In this document: piece after piece, positions 1 through 7,108 of the stretch
Numbering within the stretch: the stretch's first letter is position 1
Layout: the number at the start of each line of letters is the position of its first letter
Source of the DNA: an uncultured Prevotellaceae bacterium
Lineage (GTDB): Bacteria > Bacteroidota > Bacteroidia > Bacteroidales > Bacteroidaceae
NCBI GenBank assembly: GCA_900316505.1
Contig: ONDH01000001.1
Coordinates: forward strand, 1-64,000
Direction of reading: 5' to 3'
DNA length: 64,000 nucleotides
Translations under genes and position numbers: made by a program
Notes under the pieces: model-generated
Told to the model about the DNA's origin: nothing
Databases searched by the model: none
The model's input: only the letters and a program-made list of their open reading frames with translations

Positions 1-32
1 ATTAGATTGGGCACAAAAACTATCCTAACGGA

Positions 33-170
33 ATGATGAAAAAGAAATATATTACCCCTGCCATTCAAGTTTTTCCACTTAAGATGCAGCTGTACCTGCA
101 GGCCTACAGCGTGAAGGATTATGAGCCTGTTGAAGAGCCAATCATCATCGGTGACAATGATGAAGATTGA
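33..170 (+). CDS. Small Bacteroidales peptide, 45 aa, unknown function
   Basis: This short open frame starts MMKKKYITPAIQVFPL and ends with an acidic tail (GDNDED). The pattern of a basic start, a Y-x-x-P motif, an aliphatic 'IQVFPL' strand and a 'MQLYLQAYS' stretch resembles the abundant 40-70 aa peptides of Prevotella and Bacteroides that begin MKKKYxxPxxxV. Their role is unknown to me. ATG 33 and ATG 36 are tandem, so the start may be either. The gene is the 3' partner of something cut off by the window edge, because only 32 bases precede it. It lies upstream of a clear promoter for the next gene and so is probably a separate transcript. Confidence 0.55.
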   Translation: MMKKKYITPAIQVFPLKMQLYLQAYSVKDYEPVEEPIIIGDNDED

Positions 171-193
171 ATAACGATGTATGCGGTAAAAAG

Positions 194-224
194 TTTGATG
201 TTTGGGAATAAATGTGTAACTTTG
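194..224 (+). promoter_or_regulatory. Bacteroidetes sigma-ABfr promoter
   Basis: TTTG at 194-197, a 19-base spacer and TAACTTTG at 217-224 match the Bacteroidetes -33/-7 consensus. Transcription would begin near 231, which leaves a leader of about 16 bases before ATG 247 of the methyltransferase gene. Confidence 0.75.
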
Positions 225-246
225 CCAAACGAAACTTGTGTTGGCG

Positions 247-1452
247 ATGAATTGGACTCCTGAACTTCGTGATTTCATACATGAACACATCAATGACGAT
301 ACGGCTGAACTGCTGTTGGCGGCTCGGAAGTATCCAGACATTGATGTGCCGTTTGTGGTGGAGCAGATTGAGGCGCGGAGGCGTTTGAAGGGGAAGTTGC
401 CAGAGTGGTATGAGAATAAGGACATCATAATGGGGGGGCGTGTACCTGCGGAGCAATGCAGTTCGGAACTGACGGCAAGGTATAAGCAGAGCATTGTTAA
501 AGGAGAGAGCCTCTGTGACATGACAGGGGGCATGGGTGTGGATTTCTGGTATATGTCGGAAGGGATGGAAAGAGCTATCTATACGGAACGAAATGAGGAA
601 CTATGCAGCATTGCCAAACATAACTTTCAGGTGCTGCAGACCCTAAGGCCTGAGTATGTGATACGTTGTGGTGATGGACGTGAATTGCCGATTCCATCGG
701 TAGATATCATCTATTTGGATCCTGCAAGGCGTGCGGGTGATGGGAGTCGCGTGTATGCAATGGAAGATTGCGAACCGAATATCGTGGAATGGCAAGATGA
801 ACTCCTGAAACATGCGAAGATGGTGTTGGTGAAACTCTCGCCCATGGTGGACTTGACAGATGTGCTAAGGAAGTTGAAGGGTGTGAAAGAGCTGCATATT
901 GTGGGCGTGAAGAATGAATGCAAGGAAGTATTGGTAAAAGCCCATGCGTTTGACGATTCTGTCTGTGCGGGTTGTGTTGAGGTGCATTGTGTGGATTTCT
1001 TGACTTCAGGAAAGATTGAGTATGTGTTCAGCTTGTTGGGTGGAATGGAGATTTCTTTAACAGATGGTGGTGTGAAACGTTATCTTTACGAGCCTGATGT
1101 GACGTTGATGAAGGCTGGGGCATTTGGGAGTTTGTGTGCACGTTATCCTGTATGGCAATTGGATGTGGACACACATTTGATGACTTCGGATGAGTGGATT
1201 CCAGAATTCCCGGGACGTGTATTTGAAGTGGAGGAGATGATCCCGTTCTCGTCGAAAGTATTGAAAAGATTGAAGAAAGAGATTCCGCATGCGAATATTG
1301 CTGTGCGCAACTTTGTAATGACTGCTGACGAATTGCGGAAAAAGACTGGCATCAAAGATGGGGGTGAGGTGTATTTGTTTGGGGCAAAAGTGAAAGATGT
1401 GGGGCAGATGTTGTTGAAATGCAGAAAAAAAGTAGTACCTTCGCACCCATGA
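247..1452 (+). CDS. Class I SAM-dependent methyltransferase with THUMP-like C-terminal domain
   Basis: The 401-aa protein carries a Rossmann methyltransferase core. SAM motif I is DMTGGMGVDF (about residues 91-100) and a DPARR motif (about 158-162) replaces the usual DPPY. This combination, with a C-terminal region beginning near 'VSRYPVWQLD', is that of Bacteroidetes proteins annotated as THUMP-like-domain methyltransferases; the substrate is presumably RNA but is not established. An in-frame GTG at 238 could add three residues, but ATG 247 fits the promoter better. The stop codon overlaps the next ATG (ATGA at 1449), so the U32 gene is translationally coupled. A run of seven G lies inside the gene at 432-438. 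Confidence 0.8.
   Translation: MNWTPELRDFIHEHINDDTAELLLAARKYPDIDVPFVVEQIEARRRLKGKLPEWYENKDIIMGGRVPAEQCSSELTARYKQSIVKGESLCDMTGGMGVDFWYMSEGMERAIYTERNEELCSIAKHNFQVLQTLRPEYVIRCGDGRELPIPSVDIIYLDPARRAGDGSRVYAMEDCEPNIVEWQDELLKHAKMVLVKLSPMVDLTDVLRKLKGVKELHIVGVKNECKEVLVKAHAFDDSVCAGCVEVHCVDFLTSGKIEYVFSLLGGMEISLTDGGVKRYLYEPDVTLMKAGAFGSLCARYPVWQLDVDTHLMTSDEWIPEFPGRVFEVEEMIPFSSKVLKRLKKEIPHANIAVRNFVMTADELRKKTGIKDGGEVYLFGAKVKDVGQMLLKCRKKVVPSHP
1414..1443 (+). promoter_or_regulatory. Possible internal promoter for the U32 gene
   Basis: TTG at 1414-1416, a 19-base spacer and TACCTTCG at 1436-1443 resemble the Bacteroidetes promoter with one mismatch in the -7 box. It sits inside the end of the upstream gene. 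ATG 1449 lies where transcription would start, so any transcript would be nearly leaderless. Weak evidence. Confidence 0.3.
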
Positions 1453-2705
1453 AACGTTCTGACTTTGAAATCATGGCCCCAGTGGGGAGTAGGGAAAGTT
1501 TGGCTGCAGCGTTGAAGGCTGGGGCTAATTCGGTGTATTTTGGCATTGGGAAACTGAACATGAGGAGTCATAGTGCCAACGATTTCACTATAGATGATTT
1601 GAAGGAGATTGCTGCCATCTGTCATGAGCATGGTGTGCAGTCTTACCTGACGGTGAACACCATCATCTATGGCGAGGACATTCCGACGATGCACGAGATT
1701 GTGGATGCAGCGGTGGAGGCGAAGATTTCAGCGGTAATTGCTTGTGACGTGGCGGTGATGACCTATTGCAACCGTGTGGGCATGGAGGTGCATTTGAGCA
1801 CACAACTGAATATCTCGAATGTGGAGGCGCTGAAGTTCTATGCACAATTTGCTGATGTGGTAGTGCTTGCGAGGGAACTGAACATGTGGCAGGTGAGGGA
1901 TATTCATCAGCAGATTGTGGAGCAGGATATTAGGGGACCCAAGGGAGAACTCATCAGGATTGAGATGTTCTGCCATGGAGCTTTGTGCATGGCCATCAGT
2001 GGCAAGTGCTACCTGTCGTTGCAGAATGCTGGCAGGAGTGCGAACAGAGGGGAGTGTGTGCAGATATGCAGAAGAGGTTATGAGGTGACTGATTTGGAAA
2101 CAGGCACACAATTGAAAGTGGATAACAAGTATATCATGTCGCCATGCGACTTGAAGACCATACGTTTTATGGACGTGATGATGAATGCGGGAGTGAGAGT
2201 GTTCAAGATAGAGGGTAGGGCACGAGGCCCTGAATATGTCTATACAGTGGTGAGAGCATATGATGAGGCTATCAATGCTGTGCTTGAGGACACCTTTACG
2301 GAGGAGAAGAAGGACGAGTGGGACAAACAGCTCAGCACAGTGTTCAACAGAGGCTTTTGGGATGGTTACTATCAAGGTCAGAAGTTGGGCGAGTGGTGCG
2401 AGGTGTATGGTAGCAGAGCGACGGAGAAAAAGGTGTATGTGGGTAAGTGCATAAAATACTTCTCTAAAATAGGAGTGGCTGAGTTCTTGATTGAGAATGA
2501 GGATTTGCATGTGGGCGACAAGGTGTTGGTGACGGGTACCACGACGGGTGCGCTCATCCAATCTTGTGATGAGATACGTTTCGATTTGGAACCTGTGGAA
2601 GTGGCAACGAGGGGACAGCATATCAGCATCAAAGTGAACGAGCGTGTGCGTGTGAATGACAAACTGTATGTGCTGCAACCTGCAGATAGGTTGACACAAC
2701 GGTAG
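1449..2705 (+). CDS. Peptidase U32 family protein (TrhP/YegQ-like)
   Basis: The 418-aa protein begins KRSDFEIMAPVGSRESLAAA and carries the U32 signature EMFCHGALCMAISGKCYLS (about residues 171-189), followed by the cysteine-rich 'RGECVQICRRGYE'. Proteins of this length in the family include TrhP, which acts with prephenate-derived chemistry in tRNA uridine 5-hydroxylation. Related members, such as RlhA, modify rRNA. True peptidase activity is doubtful for this branch. The four clustered cysteines could hold an Fe-S cluster, as proposed for relatives. A longer frame opens at ATG 1419, but ATG 1449 matches the family start and overlaps the upstream stop. The protein pairs naturally with the preceding RNA-type methyltransferase. 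Confidence 0.82.
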   Translation: MKRSDFEIMAPVGSRESLAAALKAGANSVYFGIGKLNMRSHSANDFTIDDLKEIAAICHEHGVQSYLTVNTIIYGEDIPTMHEIVDAAVEAKISAVIACDVAVMTYCNRVGMEVHLSTQLNISNVEALKFYAQFADVVVLARELNMWQVRDIHQQIVEQDIRGPKGELIRIEMFCHGALCMAISGKCYLSLQNAGRSANRGECVQICRRGYEVTDLETGTQLKVDNKYIMSPCDLKTIRFMDVMMNAGVRVFKIEGRARGPEYVYTVVRAYDEAINAVLEDTFTEEKKDEWDKQLSTVFNRGFWDGYYQGQKLGEWCEVYGSRATEKKVYVGKCIKYFSKIGVAEFLIENEDLHVGDKVLVTGTTTGALIQSCDEIRFDLEPVEVATRGQHISIKVNERVRVNDKLYVLQPADRLTQR

Positions 2706-2746
2706 TGTCATGTACAATTTGACAAATTACAATGTACAATTTGAAG

Positions 2747-3787
2747 ATGGCAGAAGATTTTGACATAAGAGAACAAAGAAACTCGAAGGACAAGGACTTC
2801 GAAAATGCCTTGCGCCCTTTGCGGTTTGACGATTTCAGCGGACAGACAAAGGTGGTGGAGAACTTGAGTGTGTTTGTGGAGGCTGCTCGTTTTCGTGGGG
2901 AACCCCTTGACCACACATTGCTGCATGGCCCTCCTGGCTTGGGAAAGACAACGTTGAGCAACATCATCGCCAACGAGTTGGGCGTGGGTTTTAAGGTGAC
3001 TTCGGGTCCTGTGCTGGACAAGCCAGGCGATTTGGCAGGTATTCTCACCTCGTTGGAGGAAAATGATGTGCTTTTCATCGATGAGATTCACCGACTTTCG
3101 CCTGTAGTGGAGGAATATCTGTATAGTGCGATGGAGGACTACCGCATTGACATCATGATTGACAAAGGACCTTCTGCACGTAGCATACAGATTGATTTGA
3201 GCCCCTTCACGCTGGTGGGTGCGACCACACGTAGTGGTCTTCTGACAGCACCTCTTCGTGCGCGATTTGGCATCAATCTCCATTTGGAATACTACGATGC
3301 TGATGTGCTGACCAAGATTATTCTTCGTTCTGCTAAATTGTTAGGCATCCCTTGTGATTTTGATGCTGCAGGCGAGATTGCAGGTCGCAGTCGTGGCACT
3401 CCACGTATTGCCAATGCCTTGTTGAGGCGTGTGCGCGACTTTGCACAGGTGAAGGGTAATGGCACCATTGACTTGCCAATTGCCCATATGGCGCTCGAAG
3501 CGCTGAATATTGACAAGTTTGGTCTTGACGAGATTGACAATAAGATTCTCACCACCATCATCGACAAGTTCAAGGGCGGTCCTGTGGGGCTTGGCACCAT
3601 TGCCACCGCTATTGGTGAAGACACGGGTACGGTGGAGGAAGTGTATGAGCCGTTCCTCATCAAGGAGGGATTCATTAAGCGCACTCCAAGAGGTAGGGAG
3701 GTGACAGAACTTGCCTATCGCCATTTGGGTAAGAATCCGTGGATTAATCCTAACGACAAGACGGGTATGGGAAGCCTTTTCGATTGA
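2747..3787 (+). CDS. ruvB: Holliday junction branch-migration helicase RuvB
   Basis: RuvB is the hexameric AAA+ motor that drives Holliday junction migration with RuvA. The 346-aa frame has Walker [10 protein letters not shown] (about 61-69), Walker B/DEIHRL (about 112), the sensor 1 region 'LVGATTRSG', and the C-terminal winged-helix '[24 protein letters not shown]'-type segment, split here only for length. An upstream ATG at 2732 would add five residues (YNLK) derived from an AT-rich repeat leader, so ATG 2747 is preferred. No ruvA or ruvC lies nearby. The stop codon lies in the loop of a terminator hairpin. Confidence 0.97.
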   Translation: MAEDFDIREQRNSKDKDFENALRPLRFDDFSGQTKVVENLSVFVEAARFRGEPLDHTLLHGPPGLGKTTLSNIIANELGVGFKVTSGPVLDKPGDLAGILTSLEENDVLFIDEIHRLSPVVEEYLYSAMEDYRIDIMIDKGPSARSIQIDLSPFTLVGATTRSGLLTAPLRARFGINLHLEYYDADVLTKIILRSAKLLGIPCDFDAAGEIAGRSRGTPRIANALLRRVRDFAQVKGNGTIDLPIAHMALEALNIDKFGLDEIDNKILTTIIDKFKGGPVGLGTIATAIGEDTGTVEEVYEPFLIKEGFIKRTPRGREVTELAYRHLGKNPWINPNDKTGMGSLFD

Positions 3788-3804
3788 CGAAAGGGCTTTT
3801 TTTA
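3772..3804 (+). terminator. Rho-independent terminator overlapping the ruvB stop
   Basis: AAGCCTTTTCG (3772-3782) pairs with CGAAAGGGCTT (3788-3798) around a five-base loop containing the ruvB stop codon. A run of T follows. The hairpin therefore includes the last codons of ruvB. Confidence 0.8.
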
Positions 3805-3847
3805 TAAAATTTACACATTATATATAAAGCGTAAAAAAAATTTTGTT

Positions 3848-3855
3848 TACCTTTG
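3848..3855 (+). promoter_or_regulatory. -7 box of topA promoter
   Basis: TACCTTTG followed by CACC matches the -7 element. No good TTTG is present 19-20 bases upstream, where the sequence is A/T-rich. Transcription would begin near 3862, giving a leader of about 100 bases ahead of topA. I saw no riboswitch or clear hairpin in that leader. Confidence 0.6.
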
Positions 3856-3964
3856 CACCCGATTTCCACATTCAGGGCATCGCCTCAGCATAGTTAAAAA
3901 CGTTTTTTTCTGTGTTCGGCTTGCACCTGATTTTCTATAAATTAGCGAAGCAAACAAACTTTAT

Positions 3965-6250
3965 ATGCAAAAGAATTTAGTGATTGTAGAGTCTCCTGCA
4001 AAAGCGAAGACGTTGGAGAAATTTCTTGGAAAAGACTACAAGGTCATGTCCTCCTATGGACATATCCGTGACTTGAAGAAGAAGGAGATGAGTGTGAATT
4101 TGGACGATTTCTCTCCTGAATATGAAATTCCTGCTGATAAGGAATATGTGGTGAGGGAACTGAAAAAGGCGGCTGAAAAGGCGGAAACGGTATGGTTGGC
4201 TTCCGATGAAGACCGCGAGGGGGAGGCTATCTCTTGGCATCTGAGTCAGGTGTTGGGACTCGACCCCAAGGCGGCTAAGAGAATTGTGTTTCATGAAATT
4301 ACGAAGACTGCCATTTTGGAGGCTATTGAGAAGCCCCGCACCATCGACATGGGACTTGTGAATGCACAGCAGGCGCGACGCGTGCTGGACAGAATCGTGG
4401 GGTTCAAGATTTCACCCGTGCTGTGGAAAAAGCTGAAGCCAAGTCTGTCGGCTGGACGTGTGCAGAGTGTGGCGGTGAGACTTATTGTGGAGCGTGAGAA
4501 GGAGATTGAGTGTTTCAAGAGTGAATCGGTGTATAGGGTGAGCGCGGTCTTTATGGTGGACGGACAGCCCATCAAGGCGTCGCTGGCGCATGGCTTCAAG
4601 ACGGAGCAGGAGGCGGAGGCGTTTTTGGCTGACTGCCAAAACAAGGAGTTCACTATCACCGACATCGAGAAGAAGCCTGTGAAGAAAAGCCCAGCCCCTC
4701 CGTTCACGACGAGCACCCTGCAGCAGGAGGCGGCACGGAAGTTGGGCTTCACGGTGAGCAAGACGATGATTGTGGCGCAGCATCTGTATGAGTCGGGACA
4801 TATCACCTACATGAGAACGGACTCGGTGAACCTCTCGTCGCTGTGTCTGAACACGACGAAGGAGGAAATCGTGAAGACGCATGGGGCTAAGTATTCGAAA
4901 CCCAGAAAGTTCCACACCAGTGCGAAGGGTGCGCAGGAGGCGCATGAGGCAATTCGTCCCACCTACATTTCGGAACATGAAATTGCGGGCAATGCGCAGG
5001 AGAAGCGTCTGTATGACCTGATTTGGAAGCGCACTGTGGCGTGTCAGATGGCTGATGCGGAGGCGGAGAAGACGACCATCACCATCTCGGCAGATGATGT
5101 GAACTTCACGGCAACGGGCGAGGTGATCACGTTTGACGGGTTCCTGAGGGTGTATCGTGAGTCGTATGACGACGATGCGCAGACGGACGATGCGGAGGGG
5201 CTGCTCCCTGTGGTGAAGAAGGGCGAGAAGTTGCAGATGAACGAAATGGTGGCTACGCAGCGTTTTACCCAGCATCCCTTGCGCTATACGGAGGCGAGTC
5301 TGGTGAAGAAGCTGGAGGAACTGGGCATCGGACGTCCTTCCACGTATGCACCGACCATCTCCACCATTCAGCAGCGTGAGTATGTGGAGAAGGGTGACAA
5401 GAAGGGAGAGGAGCGCAGTTATGAGGTGCTGAGACTTTCGAACAATAAAATCAAGAAGACGACGAAAAAGGAGATTGTGGGCAAGGAGAAGGGTAAGCTG
5501 ATGCCGACAGACATCGGCACAGTGGTGAACGATTTCCTCATTCAGGCTTTCCCCGAGATTGTGGATTATAATTTCACAGCCAATGTGGAGAAGGATTTTG
5601 ACGAGATTGCCGAGGGCAAGGAGAATTGGCAGCAGATGATGCGTGACTTCTACGGAAAGCTGGAACCGATGGTGGATGCCACCCTGCAGGAGAAGGGCGA
5701 ACATAAGGTGGGTGAGCGCTATCTGGGTGACGAACCTGGCACGGGCAAGCCTGTGAGTGTGAAGATTGGGCGGTTTGGCCCTATGGTGCAGATTGGTGTG
5801 GCGAACGAGGAGGAGAAGCCGCGTTTTGCACAGCTGAACAAGGGGCAGAGCATCGCCACCATCACGCTGGAAGAGGCGCTGGAGCTGTTTAAGTTGCCAC
5901 GCACATTGGGTGAGTATGAAGGCAGCGAGGTGTCGGTGGGCACTGGGCGTTTCGGACCTTATGTGCAGCATTGCAAGAAGTATGTGTCCATTCCCAAGGA
6001 TGTTGACCCGATGGCAATGGATTTGGAGACTGCCGTGAAACTGATTGAGGAACGGAAGAAGGCTGAGGCATCGGCACATCTGAAGACGTTTGAGGAGGAT
6101 GCAGAGATGGAGGTGATGAACGGACGTTTTGGTCCTTACTTGAAATATAAGGGCGCAAACTATAAGTTGCCAAAGAGTGTGAAGGAGCCTGAGAAGCTGA
6201 CGTATGAGGAGTGCATGGCAATAGTGACGAAGGGTAAGACGAAGAAATGA
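3965..6250 (+). CDS. topA: DNA topoisomerase I (type IA)
   Basis: TopA relaxes negative supercoils through a transient 5'-phosphotyrosine. The 761-aa protein begins with a Toprim domain (VIVESPAKAKTLEKFLG, about 6-22) and an acidic 'DEDREGEAISWHL' motif. The catalytic tyrosine is Y282 in YMRTDS, and the C-terminus has repeated 'GRFGP' modules (three copies from about residue 590). There are no C-terminal Cys4 zinc fingers, as is usual in Bacteroidetes, where GRFGP repeats take that place. The stop codon TGA is also the first three bases of a TGACAGT heptad array. The gene is followed by aroK and speA, an order I associate with Bacteroidales. Confidence 0.97.
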   Translation: MQKNLVIVESPAKAKTLEKFLGKDYKVMSSYGHIRDLKKKEMSVNLDDFSPEYEIPADKEYVVRELKKAAEKAETVWLASDEDREGEAISWHLSQVLGLDPKAAKRIVFHEITKTAILEAIEKPRTIDMGLVNAQQARRVLDRIVGFKISPVLWKKLKPSLSAGRVQSVAVRLIVEREKEIECFKSESVYRVSAVFMVDGQPIKASLAHGFKTEQEAEAFLADCQNKEFTITDIEKKPVKKSPAPPFTTSTLQQEAARKLGFTVSKTMIVAQHLYESGHITYMRTDSVNLSSLCLNTTKEEIVKTHGAKYSKPRKFHTSAKGAQEAHEAIRPTYISEHEIAGNAQEKRLYDLIWKRTVACQMADAEAEKTTITISADDVNFTATGEVITFDGFLRVYRESYDDDAQTDDAEGLLPVVKKGEKLQMNEMVATQRFTQHPLRYTEASLVKKLEELGIGRPSTYAPTISTIQQREYVEKGDKKGEERSYEVLRLSNNKIKKTTKKEIVGKEKGKLMPTDIGTVVNDFLIQAFPEIVDYNFTANVEKDFDEIAEGKENWQQMMRDFYGKLEPMVDATLQEKGEHKVGERYLGDEPGTGKPVSVKIGRFGPMVQIGVANEEEKPRFAQLNKGQSIATITLEEALELFKLPRTLGEYEGSEVSVGTGRFGPYVQHCKKYVSIPKDVDPMAMDLETAVKLIEERKKAEASAHLKTFEEDAEMEVMNGRFGPYLKYKGANYKLPKSVKEPEKLTYEECMAIVTKGKTKK

Positions 6251-6275
6251 CAGTTGACAATTGACAGTTGACAAA
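6248..6275 (-). repeat. Heptad array, TGACAGT type, four units
   Basis: Units TGACAGT, TGACAAT, TGACAGT and TGACAAA run in register from the topA stop codon. On the minus strand the units read (A)CTGTCA/TTGTCA, the same family as the array ahead of yidD. The rest of the gap to aroK holds a 9-bp duplication (CATCGTACATCGTACAT) and nothing else recognised. Confidence 0.8.
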
Positions 6276-6396
6276 CTCATCGTACATCGTACATTTATCT
6301 GATGGTTTTTTCTCTGGCAGGTATCGTCGTTAACTCCTTTAACTTCGATTACTTCGAGCGCAGCGATAACTTCAGAAATTTAAATACATTACTTTA

Positions 6397-6924
6397 ATGA
6401 AGAGTATCATCCTGATAGGCTATATGGGTGCAGGTAAGACCACCATTGGTAAGGTACTTGCCCGAGAAATGGGACTCGAGTTCTACGACCTCGACAACTA
6501 TATCGAGGATCGTTTCCATCAGAAGATTCCTGACATCTTTGCCGAGAAGGGCGAGGAGGGATTCCGCGAGGTGGAACGGAAGATGCTGCATGAGGTGGCT
6601 GAGTTTGAGAATGTGGTCATTTCTTGTGGTGGTGGCACTCCTTGTTTCTTCGACAATATGGACTACATGAACTCGCGTGGCGAGACCATCTTTCTGGAGG
6701 CATCGCCACAGGTGTTGAAGGAGCACTTGCTGATGGGCAAGACGGTGCGCCCGCTCATCCAGGGAAAGTCGCAAGAAGAACTTATCGCCTTCATCGAAGA
6801 ATCCCTACAGAAGCGGTTACCTTTTTACCAGAAGGCTAAACACTCCCTCAGGATAGAGGTGATACATACCAATGAACAAATCAAGGATTACGTCAAGAAA
6901 ATCATGAAAAAAATGAAAGAATGA
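6397..6924 (+). CDS. aroK: Shikimate kinase
   Basis: AroK phosphorylates shikimate at the 3-hydroxyl in the chorismate pathway. The 175-aa protein has Walker A GYMGAGKTT (8-16), the shikimate-binding 'DLDNYIE' and 'CGGGTPCF' motifs and the lid arginine in 'VRPLIQG'. Length is normal for the family. The last codons (MKE-stop) are encoded by ATGAAAGAATGA, the start of a 36-bp direct repeat that continues into the gap. Confidence 0.95.
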   Translation: MKSIILIGYMGAGKTTIGKVLAREMGLEFYDLDNYIEDRFHQKIPDIFAEKGEEGFREVERKMLHEVAEFENVVISCGGGTPCFFDNMDYMNSRGETIFLEASPQVLKEHLLMGKTVRPLIQGKSQEELIAFIEESLQKRLPFYQKAKHSLRIEVIHTNEQIKDYVKKIMKKMKE

Positions 6925-6980
6925 AATAATGAGGGAATGAAATAAAAAATGAAAGAATGAAAAAATGAGGGAATGAAATT
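6913..6980 (+). repeat. 36-bp direct repeat, two copies, GAATGAAA-rich
   Basis: A 36-base unit starting ATGAAAGAATGAAATAATGA (6913-6948) is repeated with few changes at 6949-6980. The first copy contains the aroK stop codon. Similar ATGAAAGAATGAAAAAATGA sequence occurs at the end of the TPR gene (about 63684-63709) and, in reverse orientation, at about 60617-60650. Confidence 0.75.
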
Positions 6981-7052
6981 TTCACTTTCAAAATTCTAGA
7001 GGATTTAGGAATGAGGAACCTTTAGCTCGACGGAGTCAATTGAATCTCTCAA

Positions 7053-7101
7053 CCCTAAACTCTAAACTCTAAACCCTAAACTCTAAACTCTAAACTCTAA
7101 T
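7053..7101 (+). repeat. Heptad array CCCTAAA/CTCTAAA, seven units, ahead of speA
   Basis: Seven in-register units (CCCTAAA once, CTCTAAA twice, CCCTAAA once, CTCTAAA twice, then CTCTAAT) end eight bases before the speA ATG. CTCTCAA precedes them. The array forms almost the entire leader of speA. Confidence 0.9.
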
Positions 7102-7108
7102 AAGTATT

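Noticed and set aside
1419..1448. Longer U32 protein starting at ATG 1419
   Set aside because: The extra residues (QKKSSTFAP) are out of family pattern and lie inside the upstream gene; ATG 1449 fits coupling.
4412..6280. 622-codon open frame opposite topA on the minus strand
   Set aside because: It is Leu/His/Arg-rich with no motif, signal or start context, and lies wholly antisense to a clear topA. It is a codon-bias shadow, as is the 604-codon frame opposite speA (7097-8911).
7053..7101. Telomere-like CCCTAAA repeat marking a linear end
   Set aside because: It is short, internal, mixed with CTCTAAA and CTCTCAA, and belongs to a dispersed heptad family.
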